A DNA stretch of 64,000 bases from Myroides odoratus DSM 2801. GTDB lineage: Bacteria; Bacteroidota; Bacteroidia; Flavobacteriales; Flavobacteriaceae. The stretch covers positions 738,703-802,702 of the forward strand of contig NZ_CM001437.1 of the NCBI RefSeq assembly GCF_000243275.1. Direction: 5' to 3'. This document shows, one piece after another, positions 9,998 to 19,496 of the stretch (the first letter of the stretch is position 1; every line of letters starts with the position of its first letter). Position numbers and translations under genes: made by a program. The notes under the pieces are model-generated. The model saw only the letters and a list, made by a program, of their open reading frames with translations. It did no database searches and was not told where the DNA came from.

Positions 9998-11110
9998 ATG
10001 AAAAGCATCAAAACATTCTCAAAACATACTATTGGCTATGCTGTTTTAGCTGCATTGACCTTATCGGCTTGTAAGCAACAAGAAGTAGCACCACAAGCCC
10101 AAGATTCTTACTGTATTCCGGAAGAAATTGGCAAAGGCTTAAACTTTGCTAAAGTTACACAACGTCCCATTCAACGCACAATGAGTTTAAACGGAACGGT
10201 GGAATACAACCAAGATAAAACCGTCCCTTTTTACAGTTTAGTCGAAGGAATTGTGGTGAGTGCTAAATTTTCACTAGGTGATTTCGTCAAAAAAGGACAA
10301 TTACTAGCCGAAATCAGAAGTACGGATTTAAACGAATTCAAAACAGAGTTACGTGCAACAGAAGCAGAATTAAAAGTAGCTAAACGCGAACTAGAATCGG
10401 TTTCATCCATGTATCAAGATGGTATTTCTTCTCAAAAAGAATTACTCGAAGCGGAAGAAGATGTACAGGTATTGGAAAGTAAATTGCGATCAGCAAAAAG
10501 CAATTTATCCATGTTCAATGGTCAGAATAAAGAAGGGATATATCAAATCATTGCTCCACAAGATGGTTATATCGTTACCAAAAGCATCGTAACAGGGATG
10601 ACTATTACCGACACGGATGAACCGTTATTTACCATTGCCAATTTAAACGATGTATGGATTTTAGCCAATGTATATGCGACTTCTATGCGTTATGTCAACC
10701 TTAATGCTGAAGTGCAAGTGAGTACACTTGCCTATCCCGATGAAAAGTTTAAAGGGCACATATCTAACATTTCACAGGTATTTGATGCAGAAGAGCGCGT
10801 ATTGAAAGCGCGTATTGTGTTAAACAATCACGAGATGAAATTGCGCCCAGGTATGTCTGCAGAAATTCATTTATTGATTGATGACAATCAAGGAGAGGCT
10901 TTAGCGGTACCGAATAATGCCATCATTTTTGACAACAACCAGAATTATGTTGTTGTGTATCAAGATAAATGTCACCAAGAAATTCGCCAAATCACTCCGC
11001 TGACTAAAAACCAGGAATACACCTATATCCAAGGGGGTGTACAAGAAGGAGAAACGGTGATTACCACCAATGAATTATTAATTTACGAGCAATTAAACAA
11101 TCACTTGTAA
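9998..11110 (+). CDS. RND efflux periplasmic adaptor lipoprotein (CzcB/CusB family)
   Basis: A 370-residue protein starting at the ATG at 9998, 1 bp after the preceding stop. A more distal TTG in frame overlaps the neighbour and is unlikely. The N-terminus has a lipoprotein signal with lipobox LSAC (lipidated Cys25). It continues with a lipoyl/barrel-sandwich half (GIVVSAKFSLGDFVKKGQL), an alpha-helical hairpin, the second half (IIAPQDGYIV) and beta-barrel segments. This is the membrane-fusion protein that links pump and outer-membrane channel. Unlike the adaptor at 28155 it has no extra metal-binding domain. Confidence 0.9.
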   Translation: MKSIKTFSKHTIGYAVLAALTLSACKQQEVAPQAQDSYCIPEEIGKGLNFAKVTQRPIQRTMSLNGTVEYNQDKTVPFYSLVEGIVVSAKFSLGDFVKKGQLLAEIRSTDLNEFKTELRATEAELKVAKRELESVSSMYQDGISSQKELLEAEEDVQVLESKLRSAKSNLSMFNGQNKEGIYQIIAPQDGYIVTKSIVTGMTITDTDEPLFTIANLNDVWILANVYATSMRYVNLNAEVQVSTLAYPDEKFKGHISNISQVFDAEERVLKARIVLNNHEMKLRPGMSAEIHLLIDDNQGEALAVPNNAIIFDNNQNYVVVYQDKCHQEIRQITPLTKNQEYTYIQGGVQEGETVITTNELLIYEQLNNHL

Positions 11111-11129
11111 TCCAAAAGAGAAGTAAAAC

Positions 11130-14100
11130 ATGCAAAAATTTGTCAAAAATATTGTAGCCTTTTCCCTCAAAAACACGTTCATCGTTCTTTTTGGCGTACT
11201 GTTATTGTTGTTTGGTGGAATTTACAGCTACATCCACACGCCTATTGAAGCCTTTCCTGATGTAACCAATACCCGCGCGCGTATTATTACACAATGGCCT
11301 GGACGTAGTGCTGAAGAAATAGAAAAATTTATTACCCTACCGATTTCGAAAGAGATGAATACGATTCCCAATAAGGCGGAAGTTCGTTCCATTTCACTTT
11401 TTGGATTATCTGTAGTTACGGTTATATTCAATGATGAAATCGATGATTTCTATGCGCAGCAATATGCATCAAACCGCATGGGAAACGTCAACCTACCTGA
11501 TGGTGCTGATTTCGAAATTGAACCTCCATCTGGAGCAACGGGTGAGATCTTTCGCTATATTATCCAAAGTGACTTACCGATTAAAGAGGTTACCTCCATA
11601 CAAGATTGGGTAGTTGAAAGAGAATTATTAGCTGTACCTGGTGTAGCTGATGTGGTGAGTTTCGGTGGAGAAGAAAAGATATTCGAAATTCAGATTAACC
11701 CAACGGAATTAGTCAATTATGGCCTATCTCCATTGGATGTTTATGAAGCGGTAGAAAAGAGCAACATCAACGTAGGAGGAGATGTTATTCAACGCGGTGA
11801 TCAAGCTTATGTCGTTCGCGGGGTAGGATTATTGGACAATGTAGAAGACATCGAAAACATCCTCATTGAGGTAAAAGGCAATACGCCTATTTTAGTTAAA
11901 CACGTAGCTAAGGTAGAAATCAATGCTAAACCACGCTTAGGGCAAGTTGGATACCAAGATGAAAACGACGTGGTTCAAGGAATTGTCGTGATGCTACGCG
12001 GGGAAAATCCAAGTGAAGTAATCACCAACCTCAAAGCAAAAATCGACGACTTAAACGATCGTATCTTACCGAAAAATGTAAAAATCGTACCGATTATTGA
12101 CCGTACTGATTTAGTCAATACAACGGTGCATACGGTAACTAAAAACTTAATTGAAGGGGTTTTATTGGTATCCGTTATTGTATTTATCTTTTTATACAAT
12201 TGGCGTACCACTTTTATTGTAGCCACTGTTATTCCTTTATCTTTCTTGTTTGCTATCATCATGCTAAAAATCCAAGGATTACCAGCCAACTTAATCTCTA
12301 TGGGAGCTTTAGACTTTGGTTTACTCTTGGAAGGAACGCTGGTGATTGTTGAACATGTCTTTGTTGGACTGGAGAAGAAGGCCCAGGTTGTCGGCATGAA
12401 GCGCTTCAATAAGATGTCTAAATTAGGAACCATTCGAAAAAGTGCGAGCAGCGTAGCGGGGTACATTTTCTTTGCTCTTTTAATTCTAATCGTAGCCTTG
12501 ATGCCTATCTTCTCTTTTGAAAAAGTAGAAGGTAAAATGTTCTCACCACTTGCGTTTACCCTAGGATACGCGTTATTAGGTTCTTTAATCTTAAGCTTAA
12601 CCTACGTGCCAGCTATGTGTAAGCTCCTTTTAACGAAGAATATTGAGGAAAAAGAAAACTTCGTTTCTAGATTCTTTAAAAACGCTATTTACAAAATGTT
12701 CAACTGGAGTTTTTATCACAAAAAACTAACGTTTGCCTTATTTGGTTTAATCTTAGTCGTTTGTGGGGTGCGTTTTCACTACTACGGTTCTGAATTCTTA
12801 CCGAAACTAAATGAAGGTGCCATCTATATTCGCGCTACTTTACCGAGTAGTATCAATTTGAATGAATCGGTTCGTTTAGCGAATGAAATGAAAGGTATTT
12901 TACGCGATTTTGAAGAAGTAAAATTTGTATTAACTCAAACAGGTCGCCCAAATGATGGAACTGATCCAACGGGATTCTTTAATATTGAATTTCACACCCA
13001 ACTAAAACCTGAAAGCGAATGGAAACGCTCCATTTCTAAAGATAAGTTACTGGAAGAAATGCGCGTTGCCTTAGAGAAATACCCTGGAATTAACTTTGGT
13101 TTTAGTCAACCGATTCAAGATAACGTAGAGGAATATGTAGCTGGTGTAAAGAGTTCTTTGGTTATTAAAATATTTGGCGATAATCTTTTTGATTTAGAAA
13201 AATACGCCACTCAAGTAGCTAAAAGTATCAAAGATGTACCTGGAGTTACCGATTTGAATATATTCAAAAATATTGGTCTTCCTGAATTGCGCATCTCTTT
13301 GAGCGATTCTAAAATGGCAAAATACGCTGTTACAACGGCAGATGCACAAGCAGTGATTGCGATGACCATTGGTGGTCAGGCCGCGACAACTTTCTATGAA
13401 AACGAACGTATGTTTGATGTTGTCCTGCGTTTTGACAAGGATTACCGTGACTCCGCAGAGAAAATTGGAGATATTCTAATTCCAAGTTTAGATGGCAAAC
13501 AAGTGCCTTTAAAAGAGATTGCAACGATTGATTATCATACAGGACCTGCATTTATCTATCGCGAAGGAAATAGCCGTTATATTGGTATTGGTTTTAGTAT
13601 TGAAGGCCGTGATTTAGGTAGTACGATTGCAGAAGCCAAAGCAAAAGTAGAAAAAGAAGTGCAATTACCTGCAATCAACAAAATGGAATGGGCAGGAGAA
13701 TTTGAAAGTAAGGAAAGAGCGGCGAAACAGTTAATTTTGGTTGTTCCGGTCTCTTTAGTGCTGATCTTAATCTTGCTATACTTCAATTTTGGTAATGTAA
13801 AAGATACGGCAATTGCTTCCTTAACCCTACCTTTCGCCTTTATTGGTGGGTTTATTTCACTATGGGTAACGGGTACAACGTTTGGAATCTCAGCAGGTAT
13901 TGGATTTATTATTCTATTTGGGGTATCGACCATTGATGGTATTGTCCTCATTGGGGTAATGAAAGAAAACCTCAAGAAGCGAATGTCCTTGGAAGATGCG
14001 ATTCGCGACGGAGTAAAAAGCCGTATTCGCCCTGTTATCATGATTGCCCTTATGGGGTCTATGGGATTACTTCCTGCCGCATTATCTAATGGCATGGGAT

Positions 14101-14225
14101 CTGAAATTCAAAAACCTTTAGCAATTATGATTGTTGGAGGATTAATCATCGGAATGATACTAGCCTTTACTATTTTACCTCAAGTGTTTTATTGGGCGTA
14201 TAGAAATGATAGAAATGGGAAATAG
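11130..14225 (+). CDS. Heavy-metal RND efflux pump (CzcA/CusA-like)
   Basis: A 1031-residue inner-membrane proton/metal antiporter with the usual 12-helix RND layout. It shows IEAFPDVTN near the N-terminus, WPGRSAEEIEKFITLPI, and the helix-4 proton-relay segment GALDFGLLLEGTLVIVEH (residues 392-409). In CzcA-type pumps this segment normally reads D..., D..., E. Here the second aspartate is Glu401, while Asp395 and Glu408 are kept. It is the last gene of the operon, 19 bp after the adaptor. Metal specificity (Zn/Co/Cd or Cu) cannot be fixed from sequence. The strong minus-strand open frames inside it are shadows. Confidence 0.92.
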   Translation: MQKFVKNIVAFSLKNTFIVLFGVLLLLFGGIYSYIHTPIEAFPDVTNTRARIITQWPGRSAEEIEKFITLPISKEMNTIPNKAEVRSISLFGLSVVTVIFNDEIDDFYAQQYASNRMGNVNLPDGADFEIEPPSGATGEIFRYIIQSDLPIKEVTSIQDWVVERELLAVPGVADVVSFGGEEKIFEIQINPTELVNYGLSPLDVYEAVEKSNINVGGDVIQRGDQAYVVRGVGLLDNVEDIENILIEVKGNTPILVKHVAKVEINAKPRLGQVGYQDENDVVQGIVVMLRGENPSEVITNLKAKIDDLNDRILPKNVKIVPIIDRTDLVNTTVHTVTKNLIEGVLLVSVIVFIFLYNWRTTFIVATVIPLSFLFAIIMLKIQGLPANLISMGALDFGLLLEGTLVIVEHVFVGLEKKAQVVGMKRFNKMSKLGTIRKSASSVAGYIFFALLILIVALMPIFSFEKVEGKMFSPLAFTLGYALLGSLILSLTYVPAMCKLLLTKNIEEKENFVSRFFKNAIYKMFNWSFYHKKLTFALFGLILVVCGVRFHYYGSEFLPKLNEGAIYIRATLPSSINLNESVRLANEMKGILRDFEEVKFVLTQTGRPNDGTDPTGFFNIEFHTQLKPESEWKRSISKDKLLEEMRVALEKYPGINFGFSQPIQDNVEEYVAGVKSSLVIKIFGDNLFDLEKYATQVAKSIKDVPGVTDLNIFKNIGLPELRISLSDSKMAKYAVTTADAQAVIAMTIGGQAATTFYENERMFDVVLRFDKDYRDSAEKIGDILIPSLDGKQVPLKEIATIDYHTGPAFIYREGNSRYIGIGFSIEGRDLGSTIAEAKAKVEKEVQLPAINKMEWAGEFESKERAAKQLILVVPVSLVLILILLYFNFGNVKDTAIASLTLPFAFIGGFISLWVTGTTFGISAGIGFIILFGVSTIDGIVLIGVMKENLKKRMSLEDAIRDGVKSRIRPVIMIALMGSMGLLPAALSNGMGSEIQKPLAIMIVGGLIIGMILAFTILPQVFYWAYRNDRNGK

Positions 14226-14280
14226 GTTATGAGGTTATGAGGTTATGAGTTATGAGTTATGGGTTAAGGTGATGAGTGAT

Positions 14281-14483
14281 AACCGATAACCGATAACTGA
14301 TAACCGATAACTGATAACTGATAACTGATAACTGATAACTGATAACTGATAACTGATAACTGATAACTGATAACCGATAACTGATCACTGATCACTGATA
14401 ACCGATAACTGATAACCGATAACTGATAACCGATAACCGATAACCGATAACTGATAACTGATAACTGATAACTGATAACTGTT
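14281..14483. repeat. Heptamer tandem array (AACYGAT)n, 28 units
   Basis: Twenty-eight consecutive 7-bp units, mostly AACTGAT or AACCGAT with two CACTGAT, run in perfect phase from 14281 to 14476. They end in a degenerate AACTGTT. Just before, at 14225-14268, lies a second short array of ggttatga/gttatga units. It sits between the RND pump and glutamine synthetase III, upstream of their shared terminator. Confidence 0.95.
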
Positions 14484-14487
14484 AACT

Positions 14488-14525
14488 AAAAAAGGATGAC
14501 TTGCGATTGCAAGTCATCCTTTTTT
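14488..14525 (+). terminator. Strong hairpin terminator between convergent RND pump and glnN
   Basis: A 17-bp perfect stem (AAAAAAGGATGACTTGC and its complement) around a GATT loop, with T runs on both sides. It can serve the plus-strand RND operon and the minus-strand glutamine synthetase gene ending at 14649. Confidence 0.88.
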
Positions 14526-14648
14526 TAGTCTATGATTTACGATTCTTGTCTGTATGTTACCTTGAGGAACGAAAGGTCGCATCCTAAACTTCCATACATT
14601 TTATCGGTTATTGGTTATCGTTTTGTCCGATTTCCCTTTTCCAATCCA

Positions 14649-16835
14649 TTAATTTGTAAACAACAATTCTCGGTATTTGGTCAATGTCCACAATTCGTTA
14701 TCCACCATCATTTCTAATTTATCACTGTGGTAACGGATAATATCGAAATAAGGTTTTACTACATGGCAGTACATCTTCGCTTGTTCTTCGATGTCTTCAA
14801 CAGCATTCGCAATTTTACGTTGATCTACCATTTCTGCTACTTTCGTATTAACTTGAGCAATGTGGAACGATATTTTCTTCAAGATACGCATTTGTTCTTC
14901 TGCATATTCTCTGTATTCTTCTTCTCCGAAAATTTCCTTTAATCCTTTGACATTCTCAATAACCAAGTTTTGGTATTTAATAGCTGTAGGAATTACGTGA
15001 TTTTTAGCGATATCTCCTAAAACACGTCCTTCAATTTGGATGCGTTTTACATATTCTTCTAACTCAATTTCGTAACGTGCTTCTACTTCTACTTTCGTCA
15101 TTACTTGCATTTCTTCAAATACAGCAATTGACTCTGGATATACTTTCGCTTTTAATGCTTCTGGTGTAGTTTTATGGTTGCTCAATCCGCGTCTTGCAGC
15201 TTCTTCTTCCCATTCTTTACTGTATCCATCTCCTTCGAATAAGATACGCTCACTTTGTTTGATATATTCGCGTAATACGTTGAAAATAGCTTCGTCTTTT
15301 TTCAATCCATCTTGTTCCACCAAGCGATCTACTTCTATTTTAAATTCTTTCAATTGTTTTGCAACAATCGTATTCAAAACAGTCATCGGGCCTGCACAGT
15401 TTGCTGTTGATCCAACCGCTCTGAACTCCCATTTATTTCCTGTAAAGGCAAAAGGAGATGTTCTGTTACGATCCGTATTATCCAACAATACATCTGGAAT
15501 TTTTCCTACTACATTTAATTTTAAATCTGTTTTTTCTTCTGGCGATAGTTTACCATCGGTTACCTCTTTCAGCTCTTCTAATACTTTAGTTAACTGTTGA
15601 CCGATAAATACAGATACAATCGCAGGAGGTGCTTCATTTGCTCCTAAACGGTGGTCATTACTCGCTGAGGCAATTGCTGAACGCAAGAGCTCTTCGTTGT
15701 CGTTTACCGCTTTAATTGTATTGATAAAGAACGTCAAGAATTGTAAGTTACTCTTTGGCGTTTTACTTGGGCTTAATAAGTTAATTCCTGTATCTGTCGC
15801 TAAGGACCAGTTGTTGTGTTTTCCTGATCCATTTACTCCTTTGAATGGTTTTTCGTGGAATAACACTTTGAAATGGTGTTTTTCCGCAACTTTTTTCATC
15901 ACATCCATCAATAATGAATTGTGATCCACTGCCAAGTTAATTTCCTCAAAAATAGGCGCTAACTCAAACTGATTTGGTGCAACCTCATTGTGTCTTGTTT
16001 TTACTGGAATCCCCAATAAGATACAGTGGTTTTCTAAATCGTGCATATAGTTTAATACACGCGTTGGAATAGAACCAAAATAATGGTCATCCAATTGTTG
16101 TCCTTTTGCAGCCGTGTGTCCTAATAAGGTTCTACCTGTTGTTAAGATATCTGGTCTTGATGCAGCTAAAGCAGCATCAACAAGGAAATATTCTTGCTCC
16201 CACCCTAAGGTTGGGGTTACTTTTTTTACGTTTTTATCGAAATAACGCGCTACTTCTGTTGCTGCATCATCAATGGCATTGATTGCTTTTAAAAGTGGCG
16301 TTTTATTGTCTAAAGCTTCTCCTGTATACGAGATAAACACGGTTGGAATACACAAAGTAGAACCAAAGATAAATGCAGGTGATGTAGGATCCCAAGCAGT
16401 ATATCCTCTTGCTTCAAATGTATTTCGGATTCCTCCATTTGGAAAACTAGAAGCATCTGGTTCTTGTTGTACCAATTGCCCACCGTTAAATTGTTCTACA
16501 GGATCTCCATCAAATTGTGTTTCGAAAAAAGCATCGTGCTTTTCTGCTGTTGTTCCTGTTAAAGGTTGGAACCAGTGCGTATAATGTGTCACTCCTTTAG
16601 AAAGTGCCCATTCTTTCATCCCTAATGCGATGTAATCCGCTAATCGACGGTCAATCTTAATGCCCAGTTGTGCATTTTTTACCGCCTGATAGGCTTCGGG
16701 TGTCAAAAATTGGCGCATCGATTTGTCATTAAAGACATGATCACCAAAAATTAATGATTTTCTACCCAGTTCTTCTACCTTCACAGCACTTCTTGAGGCT
16801 GCTTTTTCAATTGCTCGAAAACGAAATGTTGACAT
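14649..16835 (-). CDS. glnN: Glutamine synthetase type III
   Basis: A 728-residue protein, the usual length for GSIII rather than the roughly 450-470 of GSI. The N-terminal FRFRAIEKAA and GVTHYTHWFQPLTG blocks, NGSGKHNNWSLATDTG in the catalytic domain, and FAFTGNKWEFRAVGSTAN are characteristic of the GSIII family common in Bacteroidota. It makes glutamine from glutamate, ammonia and ATP in the cytoplasm. The gene is monocistronic. Its upstream region holds a -7 box and a 14-bp direct repeat, suggesting transcriptional control, probably by nitrogen status (inference). Confidence 0.95.
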   Translation of the reverse strand: MSTFRFRAIEKAASRSAVKVEELGRKSLIFGDHVFNDKSMRQFLTPEAYQAVKNAQLGIKIDRRLADYIALGMKEWALSKGVTHYTHWFQPLTGTTAEKHDAFFETQFDGDPVEQFNGGQLVQQEPDASSFPNGGIRNTFEARGYTAWDPTSPAFIFGSTLCIPTVFISYTGEALDNKTPLLKAINAIDDAATEVARYFDKNVKKVTPTLGWEQEYFLVDAALAASRPDILTTGRTLLGHTAAKGQQLDDHYFGSIPTRVLNYMHDLENHCILLGIPVKTRHNEVAPNQFELAPIFEEINLAVDHNSLLMDVMKKVAEKHHFKVLFHEKPFKGVNGSGKHNNWSLATDTGINLLSPSKTPKSNLQFLTFFINTIKAVNDNEELLRSAIASASNDHRLGANEAPPAIVSVFIGQQLTKVLEELKEVTDGKLSPEEKTDLKLNVVGKIPDVLLDNTDRNRTSPFAFTGNKWEFRAVGSTANCAGPMTVLNTIVAKQLKEFKIEVDRLVEQDGLKKDEAIFNVLREYIKQSERILFEGDGYSKEWEEEAARRGLSNHKTTPEALKAKVYPESIAVFEEMQVMTKVEVEARYEIELEEYVKRIQIEGRVLGDIAKNHVIPTAIKYQNLVIENVKGLKEIFGEEEYREYAEEQMRILKKISFHIAQVNTKVAEMVDQRKIANAVEDIEEQAKMYCHVVKPYFDIIRYHSDKLEMMVDNELWTLTKYRELLFTN

Positions 16836-16854
16836 AATTACACTTTTTAAAGGG

Positions 16855-16922
16855 ACACCCCCTATTTTGATGACACAAAAGTAATAAAAAACACAAAAAA
16901 CAACACCACACCCCCTATTTTT
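16855..16922 (-). promoter_or_regulatory. glnN promoter region with flanking 14-bp direct repeats
   Basis: On the minus strand TACTTTTG (16883-16876) fits the -7 consensus, and a TTG element lies about 17 bp upstream. On the plus strand ACACCCCCTATTTT occurs twice, at 16855-16868 and from 16908, so identical sites flank the -7 box about 53 bp apart. This looks like a paired regulator-binding site, but the regulator is unknown. Confidence 0.5.
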
Positions 16923-16925
16923 TTT

Positions 16926-17240
16926 TATATATTTTTTTATTTAATCAATCTTCTCTTTTATAACGACATTTTTTTATTGATATAGGAGTCATTTTTCTAT
17001 ACCTCTATTTTCAATAGGAATATCCAACCTATCTCCTACTACAAAAAAGGAATACTGTTCATTTCATTTGTCTCCTATATAATATATCTTTTCAATACTT
17101 ACCAAGCAAGTACAGTCTTTACTACTTAAAGAAAAAGATTCAATCTTCACTAATACTTCGATAGACTGAAACTTCCTTTGCTATAAGCTTTGCTTATACT
17201 ATAAATTAAAAAAGACGTCCCAAAACATAAGGCTACAAAA
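16926..17240. other. AT-rich intergenic stretch upstream of glnN
   Basis: About 315 bp between the glnN promoter and the terminator of the next minus-strand gene. It is pyrimidine-rich and repetitive in base content. No gene or clear repeat is seen. Confidence 0.5.
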
Positions 17241-17270
17241 AAAGCGATACTGAATCATCGGTATCGCTTT
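17241..17270 (-). terminator. Terminator of the collagen-motif lipoprotein gene
   Basis: A 10-bp perfect stem (AAAGCGATAC / GTATCGCTTT) with a 10-base loop lies 14 bp past the stop. It is followed on the minus strand by seven T residues. Confidence 0.85.
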
Positions 17271-17283
17271 CCTTATTTTTTTA

Positions 17284-17862
17284 TTACATTTTTTTAACTG
17301 GTGAGTTAGTCAGATTATACTTTAAAAGTAATTCATCATAACTCAACGGAGCTACATCCTTGGATTGAACCGCTGCGTTTCTCTGAATCGGATCCTTTCC
17401 TGCAACATAAACCACTCTAAAAATCATATCCGTCACATAACCCGGATTGTTTTTATCGCCTGGTATTCCATTAAACATACCTAAAGGAGCCGTTGCACGT
17501 GCTACAATTTCAAAATCATCTAATCCAAAATTATAGATATACTCTAATTCCTCATCCTTTTGTGTTGTGGTATTCTCTACAAAGTAACGCATCGGCAAAG
17601 GCGACCATATTGGATCTCCATTCTTATCCGTTTTTTCTAACACATAAACAAAAACAGCATCTCCCAAGTATACCTTCGTTGGATGTTTTACAATTTGACT
17701 TGCAATATTTGCATTTAAATTTTGATTAAAATTTAAATGATACTCAAACACATTTGCAATTTCATTTCCTCCTGGAGGTCCCTGCGGTCCACGAGGTCCT
17801 TCACAACTTACTGTAAACAAAGCTCCAAGTACTACAGTACATACTAATATCAATTTTTTCAT
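17284..17862 (-). CDS. Exported lipoprotein with a short collagen-like motif
   Basis: The start is taken at the ATG at 17862 (MKKLILVCTVVLGALF), which gives a standard lipoprotein signal. The open frame extends 24 bp further, to an ATG at 17886. The lipobox VSC is followed at once by the Gly-X-Y string EGPRGPQGPPGG, then about 160 residues with no motif I recognise. Similar short GPQGPPG stretches just after the lipidated cysteine occur in many Bacteroidota lipoproteins and act as a spacer. Function unknown. It is a single gene with its own terminator. Confidence 0.75.
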   Translation of the reverse strand: MKKLILVCTVVLGALFTVSCEGPRGPQGPPGGNEIANVFEYHLNFNQNLNANIASQIVKHPTKVYLGDAVFVYVLEKTDKNGDPIWSPLPMRYFVENTTTQKDEELEYIYNFGLDDFEIVARATAPLGMFNGIPGDKNNPGYVTDMIFRVVYVAGKDPIQRNAAVQSKDVAPLSYDELLLKYNLTNSPVKKM

Positions 17863-18090
17863 AAGATTTTCTTTTACCTTTTTCAAATGTATCGTTTAAT
17901 TCATAATTAGAATCCTCCGTTAAGACATTTTTAGCAATTTAAACCACTATAAACCTAACAAAATCTTCTTTTATATTTCTAAAACTAAGATTCTTTTAGC
18001 AAAGAAAAAAACAAATTCCTAAAAAACGTATTTAATCACTTCAATCCTGTAATTTTATAAAGTAATTATTTTTAAACTAGAACGAACACC

Positions 18091-19173
18091 ATGAGAAAAC
18101 TCGCTTGTATTTGTTTTGCCTTTTTAGGTCTCTCTTCTTATGCTCAACAATTAAAACCTACAGTAGAGGTACAAGAGATTAAAAATAGCTTGCACTTGGC
18201 TCAAGATATTCAAAAACCATTTGCTACAGACTCCTTATATCAACTCACTCATTACAAAAATCTGTATCGCTCTCCTGAAATGGGATTAACGAACCAATGG
18301 GGACTTTATTATAATGAAGAAAAGCAAGTAGCTGAAATGGTTATCCGTGGATCTGTTAACCGAGGTATTAGCTGGTTGGCCAATTACTACGCCGCTATGC
18401 TTCCTGCCAATGGAACCATTTACCTTACTCCGGATCAACCTGTGGTCTATCAATTCTCAGCGGATGAAAAAGCCAGTGTTCACGCAGGATGGGCCATTGC
18501 ATCGGTTTATTTGTTACAAGACATGAAACCTAAAATAGATAGTTTATACCAAACCAATCACAAAGAAATCATCATCTCTGGTCATAGTCAAGGAGGAGTA
18601 ATTGCCTATTTAATTACAGCTCAACTAAAACAGTGGCAAAAGCAAGATATCCTTCCTAAAGATATTCGTTTTAAAACCTACACCTTAGCAGCTCCTAAAC
18701 CTGGAAACCTGTATTTTGCGTACCAATATGAAAAGGAAATGAATCAATGGAGCTACTCTGTAGTCAATACCCAAGATTGGGTTCCGGAAGTCCCCCCTAC
18801 CACACAGCGCTTTCAAGACTTCACTCCTATTAGCCCATTCAGCCAAGATAATATTGACAAAGCCATTAAAAAAATCAGTTGGCCAAAAAGATGGTTTGCC
18901 CGCGGAATTTATAATCGCGTCAACAATCCCACGAAGAAAAGCGTAAAACGCTATGCCAAATTACTCGGCCCCTTTTTATTCAAACAGATCCAAAAAACAT
19001 TGCCTGAGTTACAAGAACCGGTGTATCGCCAAGAGAGCAATTACAACCGTTGTGGGAATCCTATTGTTTTAGATGGTTTACAAAATGAAGCTTATCAAAA
19101 GAAATTTAATAATCCCGAGAATACAATGTCTCATCATTTACCGAATGCTTACTTGTACTTGTTGGAAGAATAG
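18091..19173 (+). CDS. Secreted lipase (class 3-like alpha/beta hydrolase)
   Basis: A 360-residue protein with a signal peptide ending at SSYAQ. The nucleophile elbow GHSQGG is centred on Ser166 and preceded by the beta strand EIIIS. The central region VIRGSVNRGISWLANYYAAM matches the lid/strand region seen in class 3 (fungal-type) lipases. A later AAPKPGNLYFAYQYE block carries the usual AxPkxGn pattern downstream of the serine, and D258-like and H residues in QDWVPEV and SHHLPNAY could complete the triad. It probably hydrolyses lipids or esters outside the cytoplasm. It stands alone. Confidence 0.8.
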   Translation: MRKLACICFAFLGLSSYAQQLKPTVEVQEIKNSLHLAQDIQKPFATDSLYQLTHYKNLYRSPEMGLTNQWGLYYNEEKQVAEMVIRGSVNRGISWLANYYAAMLPANGTIYLTPDQPVVYQFSADEKASVHAGWAIASVYLLQDMKPKIDSLYQTNHKEIIISGHSQGGVIAYLITAQLKQWQKQDILPKDIRFKTYTLAAPKPGNLYFAYQYEKEMNQWSYSVVNTQDWVPEVPPTTQRFQDFTPISPFSQDNIDKAIKKISWPKRWFARGIYNRVNNPTKKSVKRYAKLLGPFLFKQIQKTLPELQEPVYRQESNYNRCGNPIVLDGLQNEAYQKKFNNPENTMSHHLPNAYLYLLEE

Positions 19174-19388
19174 ATTTCTTGTTTTTTGTGAAGTCGCTTT
19201 TTTGCTTTTTGTGAAATCGTAGGTTTTATCGATTAAAGAAGATTGTTACATAAAAGAGTTATGAGTTATGAGGGGGTGAGGTTTGCTCTTTGCTTTTTCG
19301 TGAAATCGTAGGATTTATCGATTAAAGAGGAATGTTGTATAAAAGCGTAAAACACCTTTACAACAGACAATTTACCCCCAAATCAAGT

Positions 19389-19496
19389 CAAATAAAGAGC
19401 GTCAAATGTTTGAAAAGGCTGTAAAAATAAAAGGTGTTTGAGCGTAGCGAGTTCTTTTATTTTCAGCCTTGAAAACTAATTTGACCTTTATTTGGG
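19389..19496. repeat. Long imperfect inverted repeat around a Gly-type hairpin
   Basis: Left arm ccaaatcaagtcaaataaag...ggctgtaaaaataaaag and right arm cttttattttcagccttg...tttgacctttatttggg are near-complementary. They fold into a stem of about 45 bp with small bulges around a loop containing gtttgagcgtagcgagtt. Short non-coding units of this shape behave as MITE-like or REP-like elements. Its family is not known to me. Confidence 0.65.

Noticed and set aside
11975..12466. 163-residue minus-strand open frame inside the first RND pump
   Set aside because: It is antisense to conserved pump motifs, has no recognisable features and no start context. It is a shadow of the real gene.
14281..14483. 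Heptamer array as a CRISPR array
   Set aside because: Units are contiguous 7-mers with no spacers and no cas genes are nearby.
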